From: DAHUYF01 sp963838385
GTDB lineage: Bacteria; Pseudomonadota; Alphaproteobacteria; ATCC43930; CGMCC-115725
Assembly: GCA_963838385.1 (NCBI GenBank)
Contig: CAWIRE010000001.1
Span: 868,001 to 932,000, forward strand
Direction: 5' to 3'
DNA: 64,000 nt
Made by a program: the position numbers and the translations under genes. Under the pieces are notes generated by a model. That model was not told the origin of the DNA. It did no database searches and worked only from the letters and a program-made list of their open reading frames with translations. Shown here piece after piece: positions 29,120 to 38,908 of the stretch. Position 1 is the first letter of the stretch; each line of letters opens with the position of its first letter.

Positions 29120-30562
29120 TCATGTCGCGGCGCCGCGCGCCAACCTCTGCACCGTGCGCGTGCCGGCATCCGCGAGCGCGGCAAGAAACGAATCGCGCCA
29201 TGTCTCGATGGTGTTGTCGCGCAGGATCGCGATCATCGCCCGCCATCGCTCCTGCCGCTCTTGCAGCGGCATGGCGAGGGCGCGGTGCAGCGCGCCGGCG
29301 ATCTCCGACGTGTCGATGGGATTGACCAGCAGCGCGCCGCCCAGCTCCCTGGCCGCCCCGGCGAAGCGCGACAGCACCAGCACGCCGGGATCCGCTGCGG
29401 ATTGAGCCGCGACGAACTCCTTGGCCACCAGGTTCATGCCATCGCGCAGCGGCGTCACCAGCCCGACATGCGCGAGACGGTAGAAGGCGGCGAGCGTCTG
29501 CCGCGAGAAGCTCTTGTTCACGTAGTGGATCGGCGACCAGTCGCACTCGGCGTACTTGCCGTTGATGCGGCCGGCCGACGCCTCGAGCTCGCGCCGCAGC
29601 GCACGATAATGCGGCAGCTCGTCGCGTGAATGGGGCGTGACCTGCAGATAGTCGACGTTGCGGCGATGCTCGGGCCACTCGTTGAGCAGCTTCTCGATCG
29701 CCTTGAACCGCTGCGCGATGCCCTTGCTGTAATCCAGGCGGTCGACGCCGATCACCAGGCCGCGCCCCTGCAGGCTGCTCTCCAGGCGGCGCAGCTCCGT
29801 CGAGTGCGCCGCCTGGTCGGCGGCGCCGGCGAGAGCATCGGCGTCGATGCCGACGGGAAACACGCCCGTCCGGTAGCTTCTGCCGGCCAGGAACCGGCTG
29901 CACCCCGGCGACGAGCCCGCGACGAGCCTGGTGAGGCACCCCAGGAACGCCTGCAGCGAATCATCGGTCTGGAACCCTACCAGATCATAGGCAACGAGCG
30001 CCGCGAGCAGCTCCTCGTGCCGCGGCAAGGCGGAAAGGACGTCGGCGGACGGAAACGGCGTGTGCAGAAAGAAGCCGATCGGATTCCCGACGCCAAGGCG
30101 CCGCAGCGCCGCCGCGAAGGGGATCAGATGGTAATCGTGCACCCAGACGAAATCGTCCGGCCGCAACAGAGGCTGCAAGGCTCGCGCGAACCGCGCGTTG
30201 ACCTGCAGATATCCTTCATAGTCGTCGCGATCATAGTCGACGAGACCGAGGCGGTAATGCAGGATGGGCCACAGCGTGGCATTGGCGAAGCCGAGATAAT
30301 ATCGTTCGTATTCCGCGCGCGTGAGGTCCACCGTGGCGTAGGTCGTCGCGCCGGATGTCATCGTCCGCGCCGCGCCGGTGTCCGCGTCCACGATATTGCC
30401 GCTCCAGCCGAACCAGACGCCGTCACGGTCGCGGAGCGCCTCCCGCATCACCACGGCCAAGCCTCCCGCCGCGGCGGGCCGCGCCTGGGGAACGCTGACG
30501 CGATTGGATATGACGATCGTTCTCGCCAACCTACTCCCTTTGGCTAGCGGAGGATCGACCAT
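29120..30562 (-). CDS. otsA: Alpha,alpha-trehalose-phosphate synthase (UDP- or ADP-forming)
   Basis: OtsA joins glucose 6-phosphate and a nucleotide-glucose to give trehalose 6-phosphate, used against osmotic and desiccation stress. The 480-residue product has the family landmarks in order: VISNRVSVP at the N-terminus, YHLGFANATLWPILHYR-type acceptor loop, VWVHDYHLIPFAAALR, GFFLHTPFPS, VDRLDYSKGI and LRDGMNLVAKEFVAAQ near the C-terminus. I choose ATG 30562; an upstream start at 30622 would add unrelated residues. No otsB phosphatase gene is near. A 49-bp repeat lies between its start and the kinase gene. Confidence 0.94.
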   Translation of the reverse strand: MVDPPLAKGSRLARTIVISNRVSVPQARPAAAGGLAVVMREALRDRDGVWFGWSGNIVDADTGAARTMTSGATTYATVDLTRAEYERYYLGFANATLWPILHYRLGLVDYDRDDYEGYLQVNARFARALQPLLRPDDFVWVHDYHLIPFAAALRRLGVGNPIGFFLHTPFPSADVLSALPRHEELLAALVAYDLVGFQTDDSLQAFLGCLTRLVAGSSPGCSRFLAGRSYRTGVFPVGIDADALAGAADQAAHSTELRRLESSLQGRGLVIGVDRLDYSKGIAQRFKAIEKLLNEWPEHRRNVDYLQVTPHSRDELPHYRALRRELEASAGRINGKYAECDWSPIHYVNKSFSRQTLAAFYRLAHVGLVTPLRDGMNLVAKEFVAAQSAADPGVLVLSRFAGAARELGGALLVNPIDTSEIAGALHRALAMPLQERQERWRAMIAILRDNTIETWRDSFLAALADAGTRTVQRLARGAAT

Positions 30563-30622
30563 TGGGGTGATCCCTCGCGCTCGCTGAGCTTGCCTGCGGG
30601 CATGATACCGCGGAGAACGCAC

Positions 30623-30671
30623 TAGCTATCGCAGAGTGGAAGCTGAGAGAATACGCGCAAGCACGTATCGG
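30623..30671 (+). repeat. 49-bp dispersed repeat, copy 2
   Basis: TAGCTATCGCAG, variable middle, GAATACGCGCAAGCACGTATCGG, in the same orientation as copy 1 2065 bases upstream. It sits in the 123-bp gap between divergent otsA (start 30562) and the histidine kinase gene (start 30686), ending just before the kinase ribosome site. This position suits a shared regulatory site, but a REP-like element is equally possible. Confidence 0.75.
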
Positions 30672-30685
30672 CGAAGGAGGATCGA

Positions 30686-32731
30686 GTGAAGGCGAGGACC
30701 GCAGATGCGCAGCTCACCCGCGCGCGGAACGCCGGCGCCTTTCACGCCGACGGCCTCTGGTCGCAGCTTGCGCTGTCGCTCGGCTACATCCTCCTCTACG
30801 TCGCGCTCGATCGCATCAGCTTCCTGGAGCCGCTCGCCGGCATCGACATCACGCCGTGGAATCCGCAGCCGGGCCTCACCCTCGCCTTGCTCGTCGCCAA
30901 AGGCTGGGCCTATCTGCCCGCGGTGGTGGCGGCGCAACTCCTCTCGAGCCGGTTCGTGCCGCTCGTCTCCGTGCCGCTGCCGGTGGCATTGGCCTCCGCG
31001 CTCGTCTCGGCGGCAAGCTATGCGGCAGCAGCAGCGCTCTACCGCCGTCATCTGCGCGGACGAACTCAGTTGCTGCATACGGGCGACGTCATCCTGCTGG
31101 TGGCAATCGTGATCGCGGCCGCCGGCGCGGCGACGCTCGGCTCGGTCGCCGCCTATATCGTCGGCGGCGTCCTGCCGGCGGGAGAGTTCGGCGAAGCCGT
31201 GACCCAGCTATGGATCGGCGATGCGATCGGTGCCGTCGTGATCACGCCGCTGGGGCTCGGCGCCTTCGCGCACGGCCGGCCCCGCCTCGCTTGGCTGCGC
31301 GCGCGGCCCCGCGACGTGCTGGAGACGCTGCTGCAGCTGCTCGGCATCGCCGCCGTGCTGGTCGTGGTGTTCGGCTTCCACGATCAGTACATGTTCCGGC
31401 TCTTCTATCTGCTGTTCCTGCCGCTCATCTGGATCGCGGTCCGGCGGGGCCTGGCGGGCGCCAGTTGGGCGGTTCTCGCGATCCAGGTCGGCCTCATCGC
31501 CGCGCTCGAGTTCGAGAACGCCGAGGTCGCGACGGTGCGCCAGTTCCAGATGGTGATGTTCGCCGTGGCGGCGACCGGCCTCATGCTGGGCGCGGCGGTG
31601 ACCGAGCGGCAGCGCGCGCTGCGCGCGCTCGCCGAAAGCGAGAACCGGCTCGCCACCATCGTCAACACGGCGCATGACGCGGTGCTGACGATCGACGGCG
31701 CCGGGCGCATCGGCTCGGCGAATCCCGCGGTCGAGCGGCTGTTCGGATACCCGGCGCGGCATCTGGTGGGGCGCGATGTCCGCGACCTGATCGGCACGCC
31801 GGAGCCGCTGGCGAGCTTCGCCCCGGCGGGGGCGGCGCCGCCCGACCGGGCGACGCCGTGGCAGCTCGAGGGCCGGCGCGCCGACGGCCACCCCTTCCCG
31901 ATCGAGGTGACGGCCGGGAAATTCAGCATCGCCGACGAGGAGCATTACACGCTGGTGGTCCGCGACGTCACCTCGCGGCGCGACGCGGAAATGCGCATGC
32001 GAACCCATGAATCGGAGATGGCGGAGGGATCGCGGTTCTCGCTCGCCGACGCGCTGGCGACGGCGATGGCGCACGAGATCAATCAGCCGCTGACCGCGAT
32101 CACGACCTTCGCTCGCGGCTGCCTGCGCATGATCAGGGGACCGAGCCCCGAGAAGCAGGTGATCCAGGAAGGCATCGAGCACATCGCGCAACAGGCCGAG
32201 CGCGCCGGCGACATCATCGAGCGGCTGCGCGACCTGGTGCGCGGCGGCGCCTGCCAGCTCTCGGCAACCGATGTGCGGGTGATGCTCGACGCCGCGGTGG
32301 CGCTGATCGAGACCGAGGCCAGCCAAAGCAACGTCGACGTGCTGTTCGACGTGCCCCCCGATCTGCCGCGCGTCATGGCCGATCGGATTCAGATCGAGCA
32401 GGTGCTGGTCAACCTGTTGCGCAACGGCATCGACGCCGCCGCGTCCGGCGCCGCGGATCGGCGGGTCGTCCTCGGCGTGCAGCCGGCCGACGGCGCGCGG
32501 CTGCGGATCGTCGTCGCCGATAGCGGGCCCGGCGTGAGCGCGGATGTCGCAAGCCGGCTCTTCGACCCCTTCGTCACCACCAAGGCGAGCGGGATGGGCC
32601 TCGGACTGCCGATCAGCCGCTCCATCATCGAGGCCCATGGCGGCCGCCTCGAGCTGGTCAGCAGCAGCGACACGGGCAGCGTCTTCGCCTTCGCCCTGCC
32701 GGTTGCCGCGGAGGCCGAGGCGGCGTCGTGA
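30686..32731 (+). CDS. Membrane sensor histidine kinase with MASE1 and PAS domains
   Basis: The 681-residue product starts at GTG 30686 after GAAGGAGGATCGA. Residues about 20-300 are hydrophobic with eight or so helices and resemble a MASE1 sensor (NPQPGLTLALLVAKG, VTQLWIGDAIGAVVITPLG). A PAS domain (about 320-440, IVNTAHDAVLTIDGAGRI) follows. The kinase core has the phospho-acceptor H-box ATAMAHEINQPLTAI, N-box LLRNGIDAAASG, and G boxes VVADSGPGVS and GMGLGLPISRSI. This is FixL/DctB-type histidine kinase logic. The response regulator overlaps it by four bases (GTGA). The signal is unknown; divergent otsA is a possible target. Confidence 0.92.
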   Translation: MKARTADAQLTRARNAGAFHADGLWSQLALSLGYILLYVALDRISFLEPLAGIDITPWNPQPGLTLALLVAKGWAYLPAVVAAQLLSSRFVPLVSVPLPVALASALVSAASYAAAAALYRRHLRGRTQLLHTGDVILLVAIVIAAAGAATLGSVAAYIVGGVLPAGEFGEAVTQLWIGDAIGAVVITPLGLGAFAHGRPRLAWLRARPRDVLETLLQLLGIAAVLVVVFGFHDQYMFRLFYLLFLPLIWIAVRRGLAGASWAVLAIQVGLIAALEFENAEVATVRQFQMVMFAVAATGLMLGAAVTERQRALRALAESENRLATIVNTAHDAVLTIDGAGRIGSANPAVERLFGYPARHLVGRDVRDLIGTPEPLASFAPAGAAPPDRATPWQLEGRRADGHPFPIEVTAGKFSIADEEHYTLVVRDVTSRRDAEMRMRTHESEMAEGSRFSLADALATAMAHEINQPLTAITTFARGCLRMIRGPSPEKQVIQEGIEHIAQQAERAGDIIERLRDLVRGGACQLSATDVRVMLDAAVALIETEASQSNVDVLFDVPPDLPRVMADRIQIEQVLVNLLRNGIDAAASGAADRRVVLGVQPADGARLRIVVADSGPGVSADVASRLFDPFVTTKASGMGLGLPISRSIIEAHGGRLELVSSSDTGSVFAFALPVAAEAEAAS

Positions 32732-33357
32732 CGGGCGGGACCGTCTTCGTGGTCGATGACGACGATGCGGTGCGCCGCGGCATCTCGTTCCTGCTGCGCA
32801 CCGCCGGCCACGAGATCCGGCTCTTTCCTTCCGCCGCGGCGTTTCTCGAGACATACGATCCGGAGAGCCGCGGCTGTCTTCTCCTCGATGTGCGCATGCC
32901 GGAGATGACCGGGCTCGAGCTGCAGCAGGCGATCGCGGCGCGCGGCTGGCAGATACCGACGATCTTCATCACCGGGCATGCGACTGTCTCGATGGCGATC
33001 GCGGCCATGAAGGCGGGAGCCTTCGACTTCATCGAGAAGCCGCTCCGGGACGAGGCCTTGCTCGACAGCGTCGAGCGCGCGCTGGCCTGGAGCAGAACCC
33101 GGCACGACGGCGACGCTCAGCTCGCCGGGATCCAGGCGCGCGCCGCGCTTCTCACCGCGCGGGAGCGCGAGATCCTGCGGCACGTCGCGGCCGGCGAGCC
33201 CAACAAGATCATCGCCCGCCGACTCGGCATCAGCTTTCGCACGGTCGAGCTGCACCGCTCGCACATCCTGGAAAAGATGCAGGCGCGGACGCTCGCCGAG
33301 CTCATCCGCCTGGCGCTGCAGTTGGAACAGCAGTTGGACGTTGATCGGCGAAATTAG
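32728..33357 (+). CDS. FixJ/TodT-type response regulator
   Basis: The 209-residue regulator has a receiver domain (VFVVDDDDAVRRGI at the start, phospho-acceptor Asp in LLLDVRMPEMTGLEL, Lys in FIEKPLRDE) and a C-terminal LuxR/NarL-type helix-turn-helix (LTAREREILRHVAAGEPNKI, LGISFRTVELHRSHILEKM). It activates transcription when phosphorylated by its kinase. GTG 32728 overlaps the kinase stop codon, so the two are translationally coupled. The kinase-regulator pair resembles FixLJ in design, but the MASE1 sensor differs from the heme PAS of FixL. Confidence 0.93.
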   Translation: MTGGTVFVVDDDDAVRRGISFLLRTAGHEIRLFPSAAAFLETYDPESRGCLLLDVRMPEMTGLELQQAIAARGWQIPTIFITGHATVSMAIAAMKAGAFDFIEKPLRDEALLDSVERALAWSRTRHDGDAQLAGIQARAALLTAREREILRHVAAGEPNKIIARRLGISFRTVELHRSHILEKMQARTLAELIRLALQLEQQLDVDRRN

Positions 33358-33362
33358 AGGCT

Positions 33363-33806
33363 TCAGACGAGCCGCTTCTCGAAATCGACTTGCTCGACGC
33401 CCTTCTCGACGTGCCGCCCCGTCTCGCGAAAGCCCGCCAGCGGATAGAAGCGCAGATTCTCGGTCATGCGGGCGCCGGTGAAGAGCCTGAGCGCCGGCAG
33501 GCTGAGCCGCAGCGCCTCCGACTCGGCGAAAGCCAGCAGCCGCCGGCCGACCCCGCGATGCTGCGCCGCCGGCAATACCGCCAGGATGTCGACATAGAGA
33601 TGGTCGGAGGCCGGGCGCTGGACGATAAGGCCGAGCCGCTCGCCCGCCTCCTCCAGCACATGCACCTCGCCCGCCGCGACCATCGCCGCGTGATCGGCGA
33701 TCATCGGCAGGGGCACGCGGCCGAGGCGCGGGATATAGCGGCTGAAGGCCGCGGCGATCGTCTCGGCGATCCAGGCGATCTCGTCGCCGCGGGCGCGCCG
33801 GATCAC
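33363..33806 (-). CDS. GNAT family N-acetyltransferase
   Basis: The 147-residue protein has the GNAT core: VDILAVLPAAQHRGVGRRLLAFAE contains the acetyl-CoA binding Q/R-x-x-G-x-G/A loop (QHRGVG, about residues 81-86), followed by LRLFTGARMTENLRFYPLAGF, typical of motif B. Substrate unknown. It starts at GTG 33806, one base after the stop codon of aspartate aminotransferase on the same strand, so the two are probably co-transcribed. Confidence 0.82.
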   Translation of the reverse strand: MIRRARGDEIAWIAETIAAAFSRYIPRLGRVPLPMIADHAAMVAAGEVHVLEEAGERLGLIVQRPASDHLYVDILAVLPAAQHRGVGRRLLAFAESEALRLSLPALRLFTGARMTENLRFYPLAGFRETGRHVEKGVEQVDFEKRLV

Positions 33807-33807
33807 G

Positions 33808-35010
33808 TCACGTCAGCGCGGCGCAGGCGCGCTGGATGCGCTTGCAGGCCTCGGTCAGCGCCTCGGTCGAGGTCGCATAGGAGATGCGGAAATGTGGTGA
33901 GAGCCCGAAGGCCTCGCCTTGCACCACCGCCACGCCCTGGGACTCGAGCAGATACTCGACGAAATCGGTGTCGCTGCCGATCACCTTGCCCTTGGGCGTG
34001 CGCTTGCCGAGCGTCCCGGCGCAGGAGGGATAGACGTAGAAGGCCCCTTCCGGCCGCGGGCACTGCAGGCCCGCCGCGCGGTTGAGCTCGGCCACCACCA
34101 GGTCGCGCCGCGCCTTGAAGCTGGCGTTGTGCTTGGGAATGAAGTCCTTCGGCCCGTTCAGCGCCTCGACCGATGCCGCCTGGCTGATCGAGCTCGGATT
34201 CGAGGTCGATTGCGACTGCAGCGTGGTCATCGCCCGGATCAGCTCGACCGGACCGCCGGCAAAGCCGATGCGCCAGCCGGTCATGCAATAGGCCTTGGAG
34301 ACGCCGTTCAAGGTCAGCGTGCGCGGATAAAGCTTGGGCTCGACCTGCGCGATGGTGGTGAACTTGAAATCGTCGTAGACGAGATGCTCGTACATGTCGT
34401 CGGCCAGCACCCAGACGTCCGGATGGCGCAGCAGCACATCGGCGAGCGCGCGCATCTCCGCCGCGGTATAGGCGGCGCCGGTCGGGTTGGAGGGCGAGTT
34501 CAGGATCAGCCATTTGGTCTTGCGCGTGATCGCCTGCTCGAGATCCTCCGGGCGCAGCTTGAAGCCGTTGTTCTGCGGGCACTGCACCGCCACCGGATCG
34601 CCTTCGGCGAGGAGCACGATGTCGGGGTAGGAGACCCAGTAGGGTGCGGGGATGACGACCTCGTCGCCCGGATTGACCGTCGCCAGCAGCGCGTTGAACA
34701 GCACCTGCTTGCCACCGGTGCCGACGATGATCTGCTGTGGCGCGTAATCGAGGCCGTTCTCGCGCTGGAACTTGGCGGCCACCGCCCGCTTCAGCTCGGG
34801 CGTGCCGTCGACCGCGGTATAGCGCGTGTCGCCGCGCCGGATGGCCGCGACCGCCGCCTCGCGGATGTTCTCGGGCGTGTCGAAATCGGGCTCGCCGGCG
34901 CTGAGGCTGATGACGTTGCGCCCGGCCGCCTTCATCTCCAGCGCCAGCTTGGTCATGGCGAGAGTGGCGGACGGCTTGATGCGCGACAGGCGGTCAGCAA
35001 GGAACGGCAT
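33808..35010 (-). CDS. aatA: Aspartate aminotransferase (class I PLP aminotransferase)
   Basis: The 400-residue class I aminotransferase interconverts aspartate/2-oxoglutarate and oxaloacetate/glutamate. Landmarks: MPFLADRLSRIKPSATLAM at the start, ISLSAGEPDFDTPENIREAA, ILNSPSNPTGAAY, the PLP-lysine segment TLNGVSKAYCMTGWRIGFAGG (split here only for description) and FRISYATSTEALTEAC near the end. This is the alphaproteobacterial Asp/prephenate aminotransferase type. ATG 35010 gives the family N-terminus; upstream in-frame codons translate to Arg-rich noise. The GNAT gene follows directly. Confidence 0.94.
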   Translation of the reverse strand: MPFLADRLSRIKPSATLAMTKLALEMKAAGRNVISLSAGEPDFDTPENIREAAVAAIRRGDTRYTAVDGTPELKRAVAAKFQRENGLDYAPQQIIVGTGGKQVLFNALLATVNPGDEVVIPAPYWVSYPDIVLLAEGDPVAVQCPQNNGFKLRPEDLEQAITRKTKWLILNSPSNPTGAAYTAAEMRALADVLLRHPDVWVLADDMYEHLVYDDFKFTTIAQVEPKLYPRTLTLNGVSKAYCMTGWRIGFAGGPVELIRAMTTLQSQSTSNPSSISQAASVEALNGPKDFIPKHNASFKARRDLVVAELNRAAGLQCPRPEGAFYVYPSCAGTLGKRTPKGKVIGSDTDFVEYLLESQGVAVVQGEAFGLSPHFRISYATSTEALTEACKRIQRACAALT

Positions 35011-35215
35011 GGCGATGGAACCGGGCTTGAGGTGGAAGCCCGCTAACCTACTGCCAAGCCTCCGAGCGCGCAACCGCGCCGCGCCGCGACTCCGGCGGTT
35101 TCGGCGCGACGGCGCCGAGGAGAAACAAAGCAACGGCCGGGCGGTCCATCCGCATATATTCTTGCCGCCGGCACGCTCTGGCATCCCCGCGACACAAGCC
35201 TTATCTTAGCTCTCC

Positions 35216-37372
<2,157 letters not shown>

Positions 37373-38149
37373 ATGGCCGCGCCGTCGGCCTTGCCCAAGG
37401 CGGCGCTGGTGACCGGCGGCGGCCGGCGGATCGGCCGCGCCATCGCGCTGATGCTGGGCCGCCAGGGTTGGGCGGTGGCGGTGCATTACCGCGGCTCGGG
37501 CGCCGAGGCCGAGGCGGTGGCGCAGGAGATCACCGCCGCGGGCGGCCGCGCCATCGCGCTTGCCGCCGATCTCGCCCGCGAGGCGGAGGTCGAGACCCTG
37601 CTGCCGCGCGCGGTCGAGACGCTGGGCCCGCTCGGCCTGCTGGTCAACAACGCCTCGGTGTTCGAGAACGACGCTGCGCTCACCGTGACGCGCAAGAGCT
37701 GGGACCGGCACCTCGAGACCAATTTGCGCGCGCCCTTCGTGCTGATGCAGCATTTCGCCCGCGCCTTGCCGCCGACGGCCGAAGGGGTCATCGTCAACAT
37801 TCTCGACGAGCGGGTGTGGAACCTCACTCCCTATTTCGTCTCCTACACGCTGAGCAAGGCGGCGCTGTGGAGCCTGACGCAGAGCCTCGCCCTGGCCTTT
37901 GCGCCGCGCATCCGGGTCAACGGCATCGGCCCCGGCCCGGCCCTGCCGAGCGCGCGGCAGAGCGAGGCGCAATTCCGCCGCCAGGAGGCGATGATGCCGC
38001 TGCAGCGCGGCACCACCCCCGAAGAGATCGCCGAGGCCGTGCGCTTCATCCTGTCGGCGCCGGCCATGACCGGCCAGATGATCGCGCTCGATGGCGGCCA
38101 GCACCTCGGCTGGGCCCAGGCGGCGCAGCGGCCGGCGGTGGAGGAATAG
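37373..38149 (+). CDS. SDR family pteridine reductase (FolM/PTR1-like)
   Basis: The 258-residue SDR has the cofactor motif TGGGRRIGRAIA (about residues 14-25). The Arg in TGxxxRxG is characteristic of pteridine reductases such as FolM and PTR1, unlike the GxG of most SDRs. The active site is present (VNNASVFEND, YTLSKAALWSLTQ). FolM/PTR1 reduce dihydrofolate or dihydromonapterin. The next gene is folB, which supports a pterin role, though other SDR functions remain possible. The ATG abuts the uvrB stop codon. Confidence 0.82.
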   Translation: MAAPSALPKAALVTGGGRRIGRAIALMLGRQGWAVAVHYRGSGAEAEAVAQEITAAGGRAIALAADLAREAEVETLLPRAVETLGPLGLLVNNASVFENDAALTVTRKSWDRHLETNLRAPFVLMQHFARALPPTAEGVIVNILDERVWNLTPYFVSYTLSKAALWSLTQSLALAFAPRIRVNGIGPGPALPSARQSEAQFRRQEAMMPLQRGTTPEEIAEAVRFILSAPAMTGQMIALDGGQHLGWAQAAQRPAVEE

Positions 38150-38153
38150 GACC

Positions 38154-38522
38154 GTGAGCGGCCTGCGCCGGCTCCTGGTGCGCGACCTCGTGCTGCCGTG
38201 CGAGATCGGCGCCTTTCATCACGAGCGCGGCCGGCGCCAGCGCGTGCGCGTCACTCTCGACCTGACGGTGCGCGAGGAGAGCGCGCCGCTCGGCGACGAG
38301 CTACGCAACGTCGTCTGCTACGACGAGATCGTCGGCGGCATCCGCCGGCTGACCCAGGCGGGGCATGTCAACCTGCTGGAGACCCTGGCCGAGCGCATCG
38401 CCCTGATGTGCCTTGCCGACGCGCGGATTCGTGTTGCCCGCGTAGAGGTGGAGAAGCTCGACCTCCACGCCGATGACGCGCGCGTCGGGATCGCGATAGA
38501 GCGCATTAACCCTATGCCCTAA
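38154..38522 (+). CDS. folB: Dihydroneopterin aldolase
   Basis: FolB cleaves dihydroneopterin to 6-hydroxymethyl-dihydropterin in folate synthesis. From GTG 38154 (AGGA ribosome site upstream) the product is 122 residues, the usual length. It has VRDLVLPCEIGAFHHERGRR, VCYDEIVGGIRRLT and the catalytic region HVNLLETLAERIALMCL containing the conserved LxExLA with its Glu. VEVEKLDLHADDARVGIAIE is the typical C-terminus, where K is usual. It follows the FolM-like gene by four bases; uvrB-folM-folB is one transcription unit. Confidence 0.9.
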   Translation: MSGLRRLLVRDLVLPCEIGAFHHERGRRQRVRVTLDLTVREESAPLGDELRNVVCYDEIVGGIRRLTQAGHVNLLETLAERIALMCLADARIRVARVEVEKLDLHADDARVGIAIERINPMP

Positions 38523-38908
38523 GTGCCTTAACCAACGAGGATTTGCCGGCCGGCCGGCCGGCGCGGCCGGGATCTTGGCAACTTGTTCACAGGCGGCTTT
38601 TCCGGCGTCAGCAGACCCCGATATGAAGGCATGATTACGGTTTGTTACATGTGATTTACACTTGACACACAAAAACTGTCCACATTTCAATGAGATAGAT
38701 AAATTGCCTATTTTTTGAGCAAAGAGATGAAACCTCAGGTTTGAAGCGCATAGCACCCATGCGCCAGCGGGTTTTCGACAGTTTTGTCCACAGGTGCCGT
38801 GGATATCCATCGGGGGGCATCCCGATCCTTACCCTTTGGAGGCAGAGAGGGCCGCAGAGGGGCGCTTTGCGTTGACGGCGGCAGCGGCGCGCGCCAAGTG
38901 AGCAGGGG
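38523..38908. other. 386-bp gene-free region with AT-rich island and DnaA-box-like 9-mers
   Basis: After a CCGG-repeat (about 38543-38571), the segment 38580-38795 is much richer in A+T than its surroundings. It holds three DnaA-box-like 9-mers in one orientation: TTGTTCACA (38583), CTGTCCACA (38676) and TTGTCCACA (38784). A palindrome TGGATATCCA lies at about 38810. Two TTAACC half-sites (38506, 38528) flank the start. TTGACA at about 38662 could be a -35 for uvrC. No protein-like frame is present. Confidence 0.5.

Noticed and set aside
35011..35215. LexA (SOS) operator upstream of uvrB
   Set aside because: The alphaproteobacterial GTTC-N7-GTTC pattern is not visible in the 205-bp gap.
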